A stretch of DNA of 64,000 nt from Spirosoma validum (GCF_014699035.1 NZ_JACXAA010000001.1:186001-250000), one strand, 5' to 3'. Counted from the first letter of the stretch, positions 36,441 through 45,740 are shown. Notes: generated from the sequence alone by a model not told the origin. Numbers and translations: made by a program.

Positions 36441-37910
36441 ATGAAAACACAATTCCTCACAGCAGCTCTTCTGCTGCCGTTGCTTGTCGTAGCGCAGCCA
36501 AAAGCAAAGAAAGCAGCTACACCCGCCGTCGACCCCGATAAGAAAACTGTTATTGCTGACCTGGATAAGCGGTTTCCCGAATACGCGGGTATCTCGAAGC
36601 AAATCTGGGATTTTGCTGAACTGGGTTACCAGGAAGAAAAAAGTTCGAACCTGCTGGAAGAACAGTTAAAGAAAGAAGGGTTCGACGTAAAAACGGGCGT
36701 AGCGGGAATTCCAACGGCCTTTGTCGCCACGTATGGATCAGGTAAACCCGTTATCGGGATTCTGGGTGAATACGATGCACTGCCCGGCCTGGCCACAGAA
36801 GCAAAACCTGATTTTACACCTATTGCGGGTCAGAAAGGCGGTCATGGGTGCGGTCATAACCTGTTTGGGACAGCTTCGGTCGCAGCGGCTGTCGAGGTGA
36901 AAGACTGGCTTAAGAGATCGGGGCATACAGGAACGATCAGAATTTACGGTTGCCCTGCCGAAGAAGGGGGGTCGGGAAAAGTATACATGGTGCGTGAAGG
37001 TCTGTTCAACGATGTCGATGTCGTGTTACACTGGCACCCCGGCGCTCAGAATGCGGCCGATGCCAGTTCGTCGCTGGCGAATAAAAATGCCAAGTTTCGC
37101 TTTAAAGGCATTGCGGCCCACGCTGCCGCTTCGCCCGAACGAGGCCGGTCGGCGCTGGACGGTGTCGAAGCCATGGATTATATGGTCAACATGATGCGTG
37201 AACACATTCCGTCGGATACCCGCATTCACTACGTTATTACGCGCGGTGGCGAAGCGCCGAATGTAGTACCGGCTTTTGCAGAAGTCTATTATTATGCTCG
37301 TCACAAAGATCGCGACATACTCCAAAGCGTCTGGAAGCGGATTGAAAATGCCGCCGAAGGAGCTGCTAAAGGAACAGGTACGCAAGTGGAATGGGAAGTA
37401 CTGGGTGGCGTCTATAACCTGCTCCCGAACGTAACACTGGCAGAGGCCATGCATCAGAATCTGCAAACCGTCGGTGGTATCAATTACACACCCGAGGAAA
37501 CAGAGTTTGCTAAAAAGATCAGTGAAACCTTCAACGGTCCGAAGGTACCGATTGAGAGTGCGGCCAAAATAAACGATTTCCGTACGGCGTCCGAAACCAC
37601 AACCAGCAGCGCGTCTACCGATGTTGGTGATGTAAGCTGGGTGGTACCAACGGTTGGTTTATCGACCGCTACGTGGGTACCGGGTTCATCAGCGCATAGC
37701 TGGCAATCAACAGCGGCCAGTGGTATGACCATTGGGCAGAAAGGTATGCTCGTTGCGGCCAAAACCCTGGCTATGACCGCACTGGATCTGTACAAAACGC
37801 CAACGCTCATCGAAAAAGCCCGTGCTGAATGGACTCAGAAACGTGGTGCTGATTTTAAATACGAAGCGCTGCTGGGCAATCGAAAACCAGCGTTGGATTA
37901 TCGGAAGTAA
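36441..37910 (+). CDS. Exported M20-family amidohydrolase, AbgB-like
   Basis: This 489-residue protein has the signal peptide MKTQFLTAALLLPLLVVA. M20D metal-site motifs are GEYDALPGL, GHGCGHNLFG, CPAEEGGSGK and VLHWHPG. The overall layout is that of aminobenzoyl-glutamate hydrolase subunit B. It probably hydrolyses an N-acyl amino acid or dipeptide in the periplasm. The substrate is unknown. It is followed by nested palindromes. Confidence 0.9.
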   Translation: MKTQFLTAALLLPLLVVAQPKAKKAATPAVDPDKKTVIADLDKRFPEYAGISKQIWDFAELGYQEEKSSNLLEEQLKKEGFDVKTGVAGIPTAFVATYGSGKPVIGILGEYDALPGLATEAKPDFTPIAGQKGGHGCGHNLFGTASVAAAVEVKDWLKRSGHTGTIRIYGCPAEEGGSGKVYMVREGLFNDVDVVLHWHPGAQNAADASSSLANKNAKFRFKGIAAHAAASPERGRSALDGVEAMDYMVNMMREHIPSDTRIHYVITRGGEAPNVVPAFAEVYYYARHKDRDILQSVWKRIENAAEGAAKGTGTQVEWEVLGGVYNLLPNVTLAEAMHQNLQTVGGINYTPEETEFAKKISETFNGPKVPIESAAKINDFRTASETTTSSASTDVGDVSWVVPTVGLSTATWVPGSSAHSWQSTAASGMTIGQKGMLVAAKTLAMTALDLYKTPTLIEKARAEWTQKRGADFKYEALLGNRKPALDYRK

Positions 37911-37915
37911 TAGAT

Positions 37916-38192
37916 AAACCCCTAAATCTTCTGGAGGGGCAGGGCTGTTAAGTGCTAATCCCGTAGGGACGAAATCATTGTAGAAATAAGCAGAAAAAGT
38001 AACCACCAATATAGCTAGAACCCCGGAGGGGTGGCATCATGTCATTCCTCCGGGGTTCTAGCTATATTGGTGGTTACTTTTTCTATAAAGATTACACCCT
38101 TTTAGGGTTGACAATCAGAAGTTAACCGCCCTGCCCTTCAGGGAATTTTGCCTAAAAATGAGCAAAGTCCCCTTCGAGGATTTAGGGGGTTT
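37916..38192. repeat. Nested palindromic repeat cluster
   Basis: The inner part is a perfect 38-bp inverted repeat (37992-38029 with 38047-38084) around a 17-nt loop. Outside it, an imperfect pair reads AAACCCCTAAATC plus GGAGGGGCAGGG (37916-37943) on the left and, reversed, ACCGCCCTGCCC plus GAGGATTTAGGGGGTTT on the right (to 38192). The AAACCCCTAAATC word recurs at 39407-39480. The whole 361-bp gap between the hydrolase and the next gene is taken up by this. Confidence 0.8.
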
Positions 38193-38271
38193 CGCTTCTT
38201 TGTTTCCAGTAGAACCCCTTATCTCGACTAACGTATTTACACGTTTAGTCCTCCCTACTGGAATCAAGCTC

Positions 38272-39396
38272 ATGAAAAAGTTCGCGTTTCTGGTTCACCT
38301 CCGCAATAGTTATCGAAAAGACCTTAGGGCACTGGCGACTCCGCTCGGCTGGATTCCGGACGCGGTGTATCGACTGGCACTACGTAACCGTCCACTGGCG
38401 CCGTTTATCTGGAGCGACGTAACCCTGACACCGAATGCTACCGAGCCTGAAGGTCATATCATCATGCTACCGTATACAGGTCAGCAACTGCTGAAGCAGC
38501 AAAACGAAATGGTTCCTTGTATTGAAGAAGCGCTAGCGCTGGCCGCGTCGAAAGGGGCTGAAATTATGGGCTTAAGTGGTCTTATATCATCGATAACGCA
38601 GGATGGCAAGCGAGTGAACGCAAATCCGTATTTACCGGTCACGAATGGAAATACCTACACGTCAGTCATGCTCTGGCAACGACTATCCCAACTGATTCGT
38701 GAGTGTCATAATCCTAAGCCAGTAGTGGCTTTACTAGGGGCTACAGGCAGCGTAGGCAGGTTAGTCAGTACGTTATTGGCTAAACATCAGGACGACGTCA
38801 GGTATTTGCTCATCGATGGCAACAGCCACCGGCTTTATCGTTTGGCGGCTGATATGCGCTCGGTCAACTCATCTGTGGACTACACCGTATCTCAGCAAGT
38901 CGACAAAGTAAAACAGGCGGATATTGTTGTGGTTCTTGCCAGTGCCGTAGAGCACACCCTGCAAGCACATCATCTAAAAGTCGGCGCGGTGGTTCTGGAC
39001 GATACGCAGGTACGTAACACGCAACCGTCGCTGTTGACGAAGCGTCCCGACGTAACGGTCATTGACGGCGGGTTAGTTGCTACCCCGAATCTTCGTTTTC
39101 ACCAGCGGTCAATTGGACTTCCCAATGGCATTTCCTACGCTCGTCTGGCCGAAACGATGCTATTGGCCCAGGCACGTTATCCGGGTAATTTTAGTGTGGA
39201 TACCCCTACATTGGCGCAAGCTGAATACATCAGTACGTTAGCCCACCGCTTTTCGCATCTCGGCTTCGGTCTGGCACCCGATCATAGCTTTGGGAAAGCT
39301 ATTTTCAGACGCGCCATTGTCGCCCGCAAATCCCGTCCGGTTCCAGAACTCAACTTCATCCCTATCAGGGCAACTTCTTCCGTAAGTTTTTCTTAA
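38272..39396 (+). CDS. Acyl-ACP-reductase-like NAD(P)-binding protein
   Basis: This is a 374-residue protein, started at the ATG at 38272 (MKKFAFLVHLRNSY). The 38 open codons upstream are repeat-derived sequence. The order of motifs follows cyanobacterial long-chain acyl-ACP reductase: MGLSGLISSI, TNGNTYTSVM, Rossmann VVALLGATGSVGRLV, IDGGLV, then SYARLAETMLL. The reductase's catalytic Cys (context ACFAE) is Arg291 here. Either another residue serves or the reaction differs. The resemblance is judged from memory. A plain short-chain or shikimate-dehydrogenase-like enzyme is the alternative. Confidence 0.65.
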   Translation: MKKFAFLVHLRNSYRKDLRALATPLGWIPDAVYRLALRNRPLAPFIWSDVTLTPNATEPEGHIIMLPYTGQQLLKQQNEMVPCIEEALALAASKGAEIMGLSGLISSITQDGKRVNANPYLPVTNGNTYTSVMLWQRLSQLIRECHNPKPVVALLGATGSVGRLVSTLLAKHQDDVRYLLIDGNSHRLYRLAADMRSVNSSVDYTVSQQVDKVKQADIVVVLASAVEHTLQAHHLKVGAVVLDDTQVRNTQPSLLTKRPDVTVIDGGLVATPNLRFHQRSIGLPNGISYARLAETMLLAQARYPGNFSVDTPTLAQAEYISTLAHRFSHLGFGLAPDHSFGKAIFRRAIVARKSRPVPELNFIPIRATSSVSFS

Positions 39397-39403
39397 GAAA
39401 CCC

Positions 39404-39480
39404 TTCAAAACCCCTAAATCCCTTAAAGCGAACGTTGTTCAAGAAAGGGCAAAGTTCGCTTTGGGGATTTAGGGGTTTCA
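39404..39480. repeat. Imperfect inverted repeat, AAACCCCTAAATC family
   Basis: The left part reads AAACCCCTAAATCCC-TTAAAGCGAAC (39408-39433). The right part, from 39454, is its complement with one length difference. It is a second copy of the word found at 37916 and 38172. Confidence 0.75.
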
Positions 39481-39505
39481 AGCGACCGGATGTTATTGAG
39501 ATTAC

Positions 39506-39537
39506 TTTGCCCGTTGCGGTCGAAGTCCGTACCTTTG
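39506..39537 (+). promoter_or_regulatory. Bacteroidota promoter of aspS
   Basis: TTTG at 39506-39509 and TACCTTTG at 39530-39537 are separated by exactly 20 bp, matching the -33/-7 consensus. It lies 116 bp before the aspS ATG, so a leader of about 110 nt is expected. Confidence 0.7.
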
Positions 39538-39653
39538 CGGCCAATCTCAATGATTGAATGGTAGAATGTTGACTGCCAGAATAGTTTATAGCTGTTCCCA
39601 TTCGAACATTCACCGCGACGACGGACCGTTCATTCAAAATTCACTCATTAGAA

Positions 39654-41423
39654 ATGCTTCGAACGCACACTTGCGGTGAACTCCGCCTTGCTGACGCTAC
39701 TAAAACTGCTACGTTGACTGGCTGGGTCCAGACGATTCGCGATAAGGGTGGTGTGTTGTGGATTGACCTCCGCGACCGCTACGGCATTACGCAACTTCTT
39801 CTTGAAGATGGCCAAACTGCCCCGGAACTCTTTACAATTGCCCGCTCGCTTGGCCGCGAATTCGTGCTTAAAGCAACGGGAACGATCATCGAGCGGAAAT
39901 CGAAGAACCCAAACCTGCCAACGGGCGATATTGAATTAAAAGTTACGGCACTGGATGTACTGAATCCGGCCAAATTGCCACCATTTTTAATTGAAGACGA
40001 TACCGATGGGGGCGATGACCTGCGCCTGAAATACCGTTACCTCGATCTGCGCCGGAACCCGGTTCGCCGGAATCTGGAACTGCGCCATCGGATGGCGCAG
40101 CAAACGCGGTTGTACATGGACGGTCAGAATTTCATTGAGGTTGAGACGCCGGTATTGATCAAATCGACGCCTGAAGGAGCCCGTGATTTCGTAGTGCCAA
40201 GCCGCATGAATCCGGGTGAATTTTATGCCCTGCCTCAGTCGCCCCAGACCTTTAAACAGTTGTTGATGGTATCGGGATTTGACCGATACTACCAGATTGT
40301 GAAGTGCTTCCGCGACGAAGATCTCCGGGCCGATCGGCAACCCGAATTCACGCAGATCGACTGTGAAATGTCGTTCGTCGAGCAGGAAGACATTCTGAAC
40401 ATGTTCGAGGGACTGATTCGGCATCTGTTCAAAGCTGTCAAGGGAGTGGATCTGGACGAGGTGCCGCGCATGACCTACGCCGACGCCATGAAGTTCTATG
40501 GCTCCGACAAACCCGATACGCGGTTCGACATGAAGTTCACCGAATTGAAAGGTACGTTCGATACGGTTGACATGACGTCAGGCAAAGGCTTCAGCGTATT
40601 CGATTCGGCGGAACTGGTCGTGGGCATTAACGCACCCGGTTGCGCCCACTATACACGTAAGCAGTTGGATGAGCTAACGGAATGGATTAAACGCCCACAG
40701 ATCGGTGCGAAAGGCCTGATTTACGTTCGGTATAACGAAGATGGCTCCTTGAAATCATCGGTCGACAAGTTCTATTCGGAAGAGGATCTAAAAAAGTGGG
40801 CCGCTCATTTCGGTGCAAAGCCCGGCGATTTGATACTCATCATTTCGGGCGATGCAGCTAAGGCGCGTAAACAACTGAGTGAGCTACGTCTGGAGATGGG
40901 CAGCCGCTTAGGCCTACGCGATTCAAATGTCTTCAGTTCGTTGTGGGTGCTTGATTTCCCATTGCTTGAGTACGGCGAGGAAGAGCAACGCTGGTTTGCC
41001 ATGCACCATCCCTTTACGTCACCCAAACCGGAAGATATTCCGCTGCTGGATAGCGATCTGGGAGCCGTTCGAGCCAATGCTTACGATATGGTGATCAACG
41101 GCACTGAAGTTGGTGGAGGATCGATTCGGATTTTCAATCGTGATCTACAGGCCCGGATGTTCAGCATTCTGGGATTCTCGGACGACGAAGCGAAAGCACA
41201 ATTCGGCTTTCTGATGGATGCATTCGAATACGGTGCACCTCCGCACGGTGGGATCGCCTTTGGTTTCGATCGGTTATGTTCCATCTTCGGTGGCGAAAAC
41301 TCCATCCGTGACTTCATTGCATTCCCGAAAAATAACTCTGGTCGCGACGTCATGATTGATTCGCCGTCTGTCATCAGCCAGGCGCAGTTGAATGAGCTGA
41401 AAATTGCGACCGTAGCGAAATAA
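39654..41423 (+). CDS. aspS: Aspartyl-tRNA synthetase
   Basis: This 589-residue class II synthetase charges tRNA-Asp. The N-terminal OB domain ([27 protein letters not shown]), motif 2 ([23 protein letters not shown]), the bacterial GAD insert (~280-420) and motif 3 ([15 protein letters not shown]) are all present. The length is standard for bacterial AspRS. It has its own promoter. The stop codon adjoins a long REP-like palindrome shared with the convergent sulfatase gene. Confidence 0.97.
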   Translation: MLRTHTCGELRLADATKTATLTGWVQTIRDKGGVLWIDLRDRYGITQLLLEDGQTAPELFTIARSLGREFVLKATGTIIERKSKNPNLPTGDIELKVTALDVLNPAKLPPFLIEDDTDGGDDLRLKYRYLDLRRNPVRRNLELRHRMAQQTRLYMDGQNFIEVETPVLIKSTPEGARDFVVPSRMNPGEFYALPQSPQTFKQLLMVSGFDRYYQIVKCFRDEDLRADRQPEFTQIDCEMSFVEQEDILNMFEGLIRHLFKAVKGVDLDEVPRMTYADAMKFYGSDKPDTRFDMKFTELKGTFDTVDMTSGKGFSVFDSAELVVGINAPGCAHYTRKQLDELTEWIKRPQIGAKGLIYVRYNEDGSLKSSVDKFYSEEDLKKWAAHFGAKPGDLILIISGDAAKARKQLSELRLEMGSRLGLRDSNVFSSLWVLDFPLLEYGEEEQRWFAMHHPFTSPKPEDIPLLDSDLGAVRANAYDMVINGTEVGGGSIRIFNRDLQARMFSILGFSDDEAKAQFGFLMDAFEYGAPPHGGIAFGFDRLCSIFGGENSIRDFIAFPKNNSGRDVMIDSPSVISQAQLNELKIATVAK

Positions 41424-41534
41424 AGGTAGCCTGGACTTTAGTCCGGGTAGTCGTCAGGCTAAGTTGTAGAGAACGAAAAATATTGATTACAACTTAGCCT
41501 GACGGCTACCCGGACTAAAGTCCAGGCTACCTTT
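41422..41534. repeat. 47-bp inverted repeat between convergent stop codons
   Basis: The arms 41422-41468 and 41488-41534 pair with one mismatch. They contain GGTAGCCTGGACTTTAGTCC and GTCAGGCTAAGTTGTA, each itself partly palindromic, with GTAG/CTAC tetranucleotides as in REP doublets (REPIN-like). The element begins inside the aspS stop codon and ends one base before the sulfatase stop, so it may terminate both transcripts. Confidence 0.88.
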
Positions 41535-43067
41535 TTATTCAAAATCCCACTTACTTACCCATGGATCGCGGGTTTGTTGCTGGAAGCGCTTTAGTTTCTC
41601 CTGCATTCGTTTCAGCGTCGCCTGGTACTTTAGATTCGTGGCCAGATTATGCACTTCGTCGGGATCAGCCTGAAGGTCGTATAGTTCAAAGCGAGGCCGG
41701 TGCAGAAAAGCGGTTACTGTTCGTTTGCCGTATACATTCTGCTTTGTCCTAAGGATGTCCTGCCATGTAAAGGAATTGTACAGATCGAGCGCCATTGGAT
41801 ACGGCAACGCATGAGCAATGTTGTAAATCAATTTGTATCGTCGTTCACGTAGCACGCGCATCGGGTAATACATGGTCACCTCATGCAGCGAATGCGACGC
41901 GTAGACTTCATCCCAGCCCGTTATGTTCTCCTGCTCAATAATAGCCTTAAATGAACGACCTTGTCGGGGTACGTTACCGGCCGAAACGCCCGCAAAATCC
42001 AGCAGTGTAGGCGTTACGTCAAGCCACGAGATCATAGCATCCTGTATAAAGCCCCGTTTCTGTGGTTTGGGTAATTTGACAATGCAAGGCAATTTCATTC
42101 CAGGCTCATACAAAGTTGTTTTTGAACCGGGAAACGGAGCGCCGTTGTCTGACAGATAAATAATCAGCGTATTGTCGTACTGACCGGCATCTTTCAAATA
42201 CTCGACCAATCGCCCCACGCCCTGATCGAGTCGGCTAACCGACTCATAATACTGCGCTAGTTCAGCCCGACAGGCTTTTGTATCCTGTAAATAAGGCGGC
42301 ACTTTTACCTCGCGCGGTTGATAAAAATGATCGCCTACCTGCGGATACCCACCGGGCTTGTTTCCAAAGACATTCGGCTTCGATCCATCGAAAATAGGCT
42401 TCCCATCAGGGCCAACCGTATTACTGCGATGAGGGTCGTCAGTAGCGAAATACAGGAAAAAAGGTTGGGCGTCGCTACGTTGACCTGACTTTTCATGAAT
42501 AAAATCATAACAAAATCGCGCCATCTCCACCGGACTACGCCCTATCGATGCCGGATCATTAACGCCACCGCCTTTTAATACCTGCTGAAAATGATACGTA
42601 CGTTCCGGTGCTACGTGAAATTTTCCGATACGAGCCGTTCGGTAGCCAGCCTGTTCCAGCAAAACGGGTAAGGAACGTACTGTATCGAACGAGCTGAAAT
42701 GATGCACCTGGTGTTCCAGCCCATACATACCGTTGGCGTGATTATGCAAGCCCGTTAGCAAGACCGACCGACTGGGGCTACAACTAGCCGTTGTGCAAAA
42801 CGCATTCGAGAAGCGCGTACCATCAGCAGCTAGTTTGTCGATGTTTGGCGTTCGGATGGCCGTGTTGCCATAGCAGCCAACCGCTTCCCGCCCATGATCA
42901 TCTGCCACAATCAGAACAATGTTTGGCCGCGAATCCGCGCTGAATCGTCTGAACGTCTCTGTTCTGGATGGATGTGTTACGCCATACTCGCCCTGTGGAA
43001 CCAGCCAGGCACAAATCCCAATTAAGCAACCGATCAGAATGCCACTAAACGTATAGTTCGTATACAT
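41535..43067 (-). CDS. Sulfatase, heparan N-sulfatase (sulfamidase)-like
   Basis: This 510-residue protein has an N-terminal hydrophobic export segment. The metal site is NIVLIVADDHGREAVGCYG. The formylglycine motif is C96-S-P-S-R with LLTG following, which needs a maturase not seen here. The phrases HANGMYGLEHQVHHFSSFD and HEVTMYYPMRVL, and the end TRDPWVSKWDFE, run closely parallel to animal sulfamidase, which removes N-sulfate from glucosamine. Substrate is inferred from this. It would link heparan-type glycans to the nag genes of this window. Confidence 0.9.
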   Translation of the reverse strand: MYTNYTFSGILIGCLIGICAWLVPQGEYGVTHPSRTETFRRFSADSRPNIVLIVADDHGREAVGCYGNTAIRTPNIDKLAADGTRFSNAFCTTASCSPSRSVLLTGLHNHANGMYGLEHQVHHFSSFDTVRSLPVLLEQAGYRTARIGKFHVAPERTYHFQQVLKGGGVNDPASIGRSPVEMARFCYDFIHEKSGQRSDAQPFFLYFATDDPHRSNTVGPDGKPIFDGSKPNVFGNKPGGYPQVGDHFYQPREVKVPPYLQDTKACRAELAQYYESVSRLDQGVGRLVEYLKDAGQYDNTLIIYLSDNGAPFPGSKTTLYEPGMKLPCIVKLPKPQKRGFIQDAMISWLDVTPTLLDFAGVSAGNVPRQGRSFKAIIEQENITGWDEVYASHSLHEVTMYYPMRVLRERRYKLIYNIAHALPYPMALDLYNSFTWQDILRTKQNVYGKRTVTAFLHRPRFELYDLQADPDEVHNLATNLKYQATLKRMQEKLKRFQQQTRDPWVSKWDFE

Positions 43068-43084
43068 GGCTGTCTGGAGTCTGT

Positions 43085-43951
43085 TTATTCTTTTTTGACA
43101 ATCTCTTCCAGAAACGCCCGGAACTTATCCGCAAATTCGGGACGCTTTAGGGCAAACTCGACCGTTGTTTTCAAAAAATCGAGCTTATTACCGATATCGT
43201 GCCGTTTGCCTTCAATGCGATGTGCGTAGAGATTTTCACGCTTGAGCAGCATCAGCATGGCATCCGTCAACTGAATTTCGTTATTCTTCCCAACAGGCGT
43301 TTGCTCCAGCATGGCAAAAATCTCCGGCGTCAATACGTAGCGCCCAGCAATGGCCAGGTTCGACGGAGCTTCATTGAGGGCGGGCTTCTCCACCAGTTTA
43401 TCCAGTTCCAGAATACGATCACTCAAGACTTTACCGCCAACAATGCCGTAGCGGTTCACTTTATCGTGAGGCACTTCCTCGACGCCAATCACCGAACAGC
43501 CATATTGGGCATACGTATCGATCAATTGCTGGGTTACGGGAATCACCGAATCCATGATCGTATCGCCCAGAAGAACGGCAAACGGCTCATTGCCAACGTG
43601 GTGACGAGCATACCGAATTGCATCACCCAGGCCGTTTAGCTCGCGCTGGCGAACGTAGTGCAGGTTAGCCATATCCGAAAGTCGACGCATTTCGTCCAGC
43701 AACAACTGGTCTTCTTTCTCTTCGAGCCGGGTTTCGAGTTCGAAATTCCGGTCGAAGTGGTCTTCGATGGCACGCTTACCTTTACCGGTAATGATCAGAA
43801 TATCTTCGATACCCGAATCAACCGCTTCCTGCACGACGTACTGAATCGTTGGGCGGTCGATGATGGGCAACATTTCTTTAGGCTGGGCCTTCGTGGCAGG
43901 CAGGAACCGGGTTCCAAGTCCGGCAGCGGGGATAACGGCTTTTTTGATCAT
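43085..43951 (-). CDS. galU: UTP-glucose-1-phosphate uridylyltransferase
   Basis: This is a 288-residue protein, started at the ATG at 43951 (MIKKAVIPAAGLGTRFLPATKA). The upstream 19 codons are a Ser/Leu translation of a purine/pyrimidine tract. Nucleotide-binding and sugar-site motifs are AAGLGTRFLP, KEMLPIIDRPTIQY, VLLGDTI and VEKPALNEAPSNLAIAGRY. It makes UDP-glucose in the cytoplasm. It lies directly downstream of a glucuronokinase-like gene on the same strand, so it may also use another sugar-1-phosphate. Confidence 0.93.
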   Translation of the reverse strand: MIKKAVIPAAGLGTRFLPATKAQPKEMLPIIDRPTIQYVVQEAVDSGIEDILIITGKGKRAIEDHFDRNFELETRLEEKEDQLLLDEMRRLSDMANLHYVRQRELNGLGDAIRYARHHVGNEPFAVLLGDTIMDSVIPVTQQLIDTYAQYGCSVIGVEEVPHDKVNRYGIVGGKVLSDRILELDKLVEKPALNEAPSNLAIAGRYVLTPEIFAMLEQTPVGKNNEIQLTDAMLMLLKRENLYAHRIEGKRHDIGNKLDFLKTTVEFALKRPEFADKFRAFLEEIVKKE

Positions 43952-43952
43952 A

Positions 43953-44041
43953 AGGAGGAGGGAGGAGAGGGAGGAGAGGGAGGAAAAGGACGAGGAGAAA
44001 AATCCCATTGTCCCTTTCTTCCCTCCTCCCCTTTCTCCTTT
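43953..44041. repeat. Polypurine then polypyrimidine tract between galU and the kinase
   Basis: The plus strand holds GGAGGAGGGAGGAGAGGGAG repeats up to ~43990, then from ~44010 CCCTTTCTTCCCTCCTCCCC. The two halves can pair imperfectly. Related in composition to the G-rich repeats elsewhere, but without the GGGCATAGGGG word. Confidence 0.7.
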
Positions 44042-45090
44042 TAAACTACATATGGCTTTATAACGCGGGCGTTTATTTTTTTGAGTTCAACAAACAGGCG
44101 GTTCAGCATGGCATCATCGCGGTAGAGGCCAATAATAGAGCCGCCCGAACCGGTGAAGGAAGCGGATGCACCACAGGAACGCGCTTTTTCGATCAGGCTC
44201 CGGTTTCGATCACTGATGTTGTAAATGGTGGACCGCAAATTAAAATTACGGTTGACCAGTTCATTCAGAGCCTCCGTATCCTGCCGAAGAATGGCATCGT
44301 GCCCTTCCCGCGCTACGTTGGCAATGGCGTTCATCGTTTCGATAACCAGCGGTTCCCCTTTCAGCCATCGGCCTTTGACATCGTTATGTACGCGGCCCGA
44401 TTGTTTGCCCAGGTCGGTATTGTAAGCAATGTATAGTTTGGGCAACAGACGGGGCTCAATGGGTTCATACTGACCGTGTCCCTGACTTTCCATAATGGTC
44501 CGGTCGAAATTCATGTACACGCAACCCTCGTAACACTGAATCACGCGATCCTGCAAACCAGCCGTAATTCCCAGTTCTTCGGCTTCGGTAGCAAGCACCA
44601 GATTAGGCAGGATAGGCTGCGGAATCTCTACGTTATAGAACTGCATGAGCGCCCGGAACGTAGCAACAATAATGGCGCTGGAACCTGATAAACCCACCTG
44701 TCGGGGAATCGACGTACTATACCGAATCGAAAAGTTTTTGTTGGGCAACCGGATCTGTTCAGCTTCACAGTATTCAGCAAATTTTTTGATGGCCGCTTTT
44801 AACAGAGGTACTCCCCCATGATAACCAAGGGTACTGACGGAATCACGCAGATGATACAAACTTCTGAACACGTTCGTATCCTGAGGCTGGGGTTCAATGT
44901 GGAGTTCGGGCGATCGGTACAGGGTTACGGATGCGCCAAAATTACGAACACTGATGGCAATCGTTTTACCAAAAAAGCCGTCGGACGGGTTACCGAGAAG
45001 ACCCGCCCGGGCATATGCACGGGTTTCGATGAGCAACGTACTGAGTGCGGAGTAGCTGTCCGCTGGTTTAGCTGAACAATTAAACGACAA
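44041..45090 (-). CDS. GHMP kinase, glucuronokinase-like
   Basis: This protein of about 349 residues matches plant glucuronokinase in many places: RAYARAGLLGNPSDGFFGKTI, GYHGGVPLLKAAIKKF, the ATP loop IPRQVGLSGSSAI, ELGITAGLQDRV and FTGSGGSIIGLY. Glucuronokinase makes glucuronate-1-phosphate. With the adjoining uridylyltransferase this could yield UDP-glucuronate. No ATG precedes the core in frame, and the TTG at 45090 is a provisional start. The bacterial substrate is unproven. Confidence 0.82.
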   Translation of the reverse strand: MSFNCSAKPADSYSALSTLLIETRAYARAGLLGNPSDGFFGKTIAISVRNFGASVTLYRSPELHIEPQPQDTNVFRSLYHLRDSVSTLGYHGGVPLLKAAIKKFAEYCEAEQIRLPNKNFSIRYSTSIPRQVGLSGSSAIIVATFRALMQFYNVEIPQPILPNLVLATEAEELGITAGLQDRVIQCYEGCVYMNFDRTIMESQGHGQYEPIEPRLLPKLYIAYNTDLGKQSGRVHNDVKGRWLKGEPLVIETMNAIANVAREGHDAILRQDTEALNELVNRNFNLRSTIYNISDRNRSLIEKARSCGASASFTGSGGSIIGLYRDDAMLNRLFVELKKINARVIKPYVV

Positions 45091-45138
45091 GTTTACGAAA
45101 GAATCGTCAGCATAAGGAGGTGTAAACGAAATCCATCC

Positions 45139-45178
45139 AATAAAAAGCGACCGGGATCGTTCCCGGTCGCTTTTTATT
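45139..45178. terminator. Bidirectional terminator hairpin
   Basis: The 18-bp perfect stem (45139-45156 with 45161-45178) has loop TCGT, with A5 and T5 inside the arm ends. It lies 22 bp after the stop at 45200 (minus strand) and upstream of the kinase. Confidence 0.92.
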
Positions 45179-45199
45179 CTATTGCTGATTTTATTTTTG

Positions 45200-45685
45200 T
45201 TAATCTACGTCGTTTTTCTGGACATCTTCTTTGTCTTTGCCCTTGTAGCCTACATTGTGCGGATCATAACCAGCATTCGGGTCATCGCCCTCCTCCAGAT
45301 ACGTAGCATCAGCACGATGGAACAGCGCATCGTCAGACGGGTTTTCGGCGACTTCGCTTAGTTTCTTCGCAGCGTCGTCGCTCATCATCTGTCCCTTAGG
45401 TTGGTCGGAGATAGCGTCAGCGTCGACGTCCCACTCCTGCGTGCCGCCCAGGCTTTCGCCTTTTGGCTCACCTACACGGCCTACACCCAGATTGTCCTCA
45501 CGAACATCGTGAGTTACCTGCATATTTTCGTCGTCCATATCCATGCCTGACGTCGAATCTTTATAAACGTTCGTCCCAACACCCTCCGATTCTCGACCGA
45601 AATCGGACGTACCATGCTGGTTTGGGTCTTTTGAATAAAACTCAGGATCTACTTTATCGGGGTCGAATGGTGATGTCGTCGCCAT
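45200..45685 (-). CDS. Acidic, probably disordered protein of unknown function
   Basis: This 161-residue protein has no hydrophobic segment. It is rich in Asp, Glu, Gly and Asn (SGMDMDDENMQVTHDVRED, EEGDDPNAGYDPHNVGYKG). The family is not recognised. The composition resembles stress-type hydrophilic proteins. It is followed closely by a strong terminator, which argues for a real, separately expressed gene. Confidence 0.7.
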   Translation of the reverse strand: MATTSPFDPDKVDPEFYSKDPNQHGTSDFGRESEGVGTNVYKDSTSGMDMDDENMQVTHDVREDNLGVGRVGEPKGESLGGTQEWDVDADAISDQPKGQMMSDDAAKKLSEVAENPSDDALFHRADATYLEEGDDPNAGYDPHNVGYKGKDKEDVQKNDVD

Positions 45686-45740
45686 AGCATTACGGGTTTT
45701 TTCAAGCTATAACCTGCAAATGTGTTGAGTTGTTTTTTGA

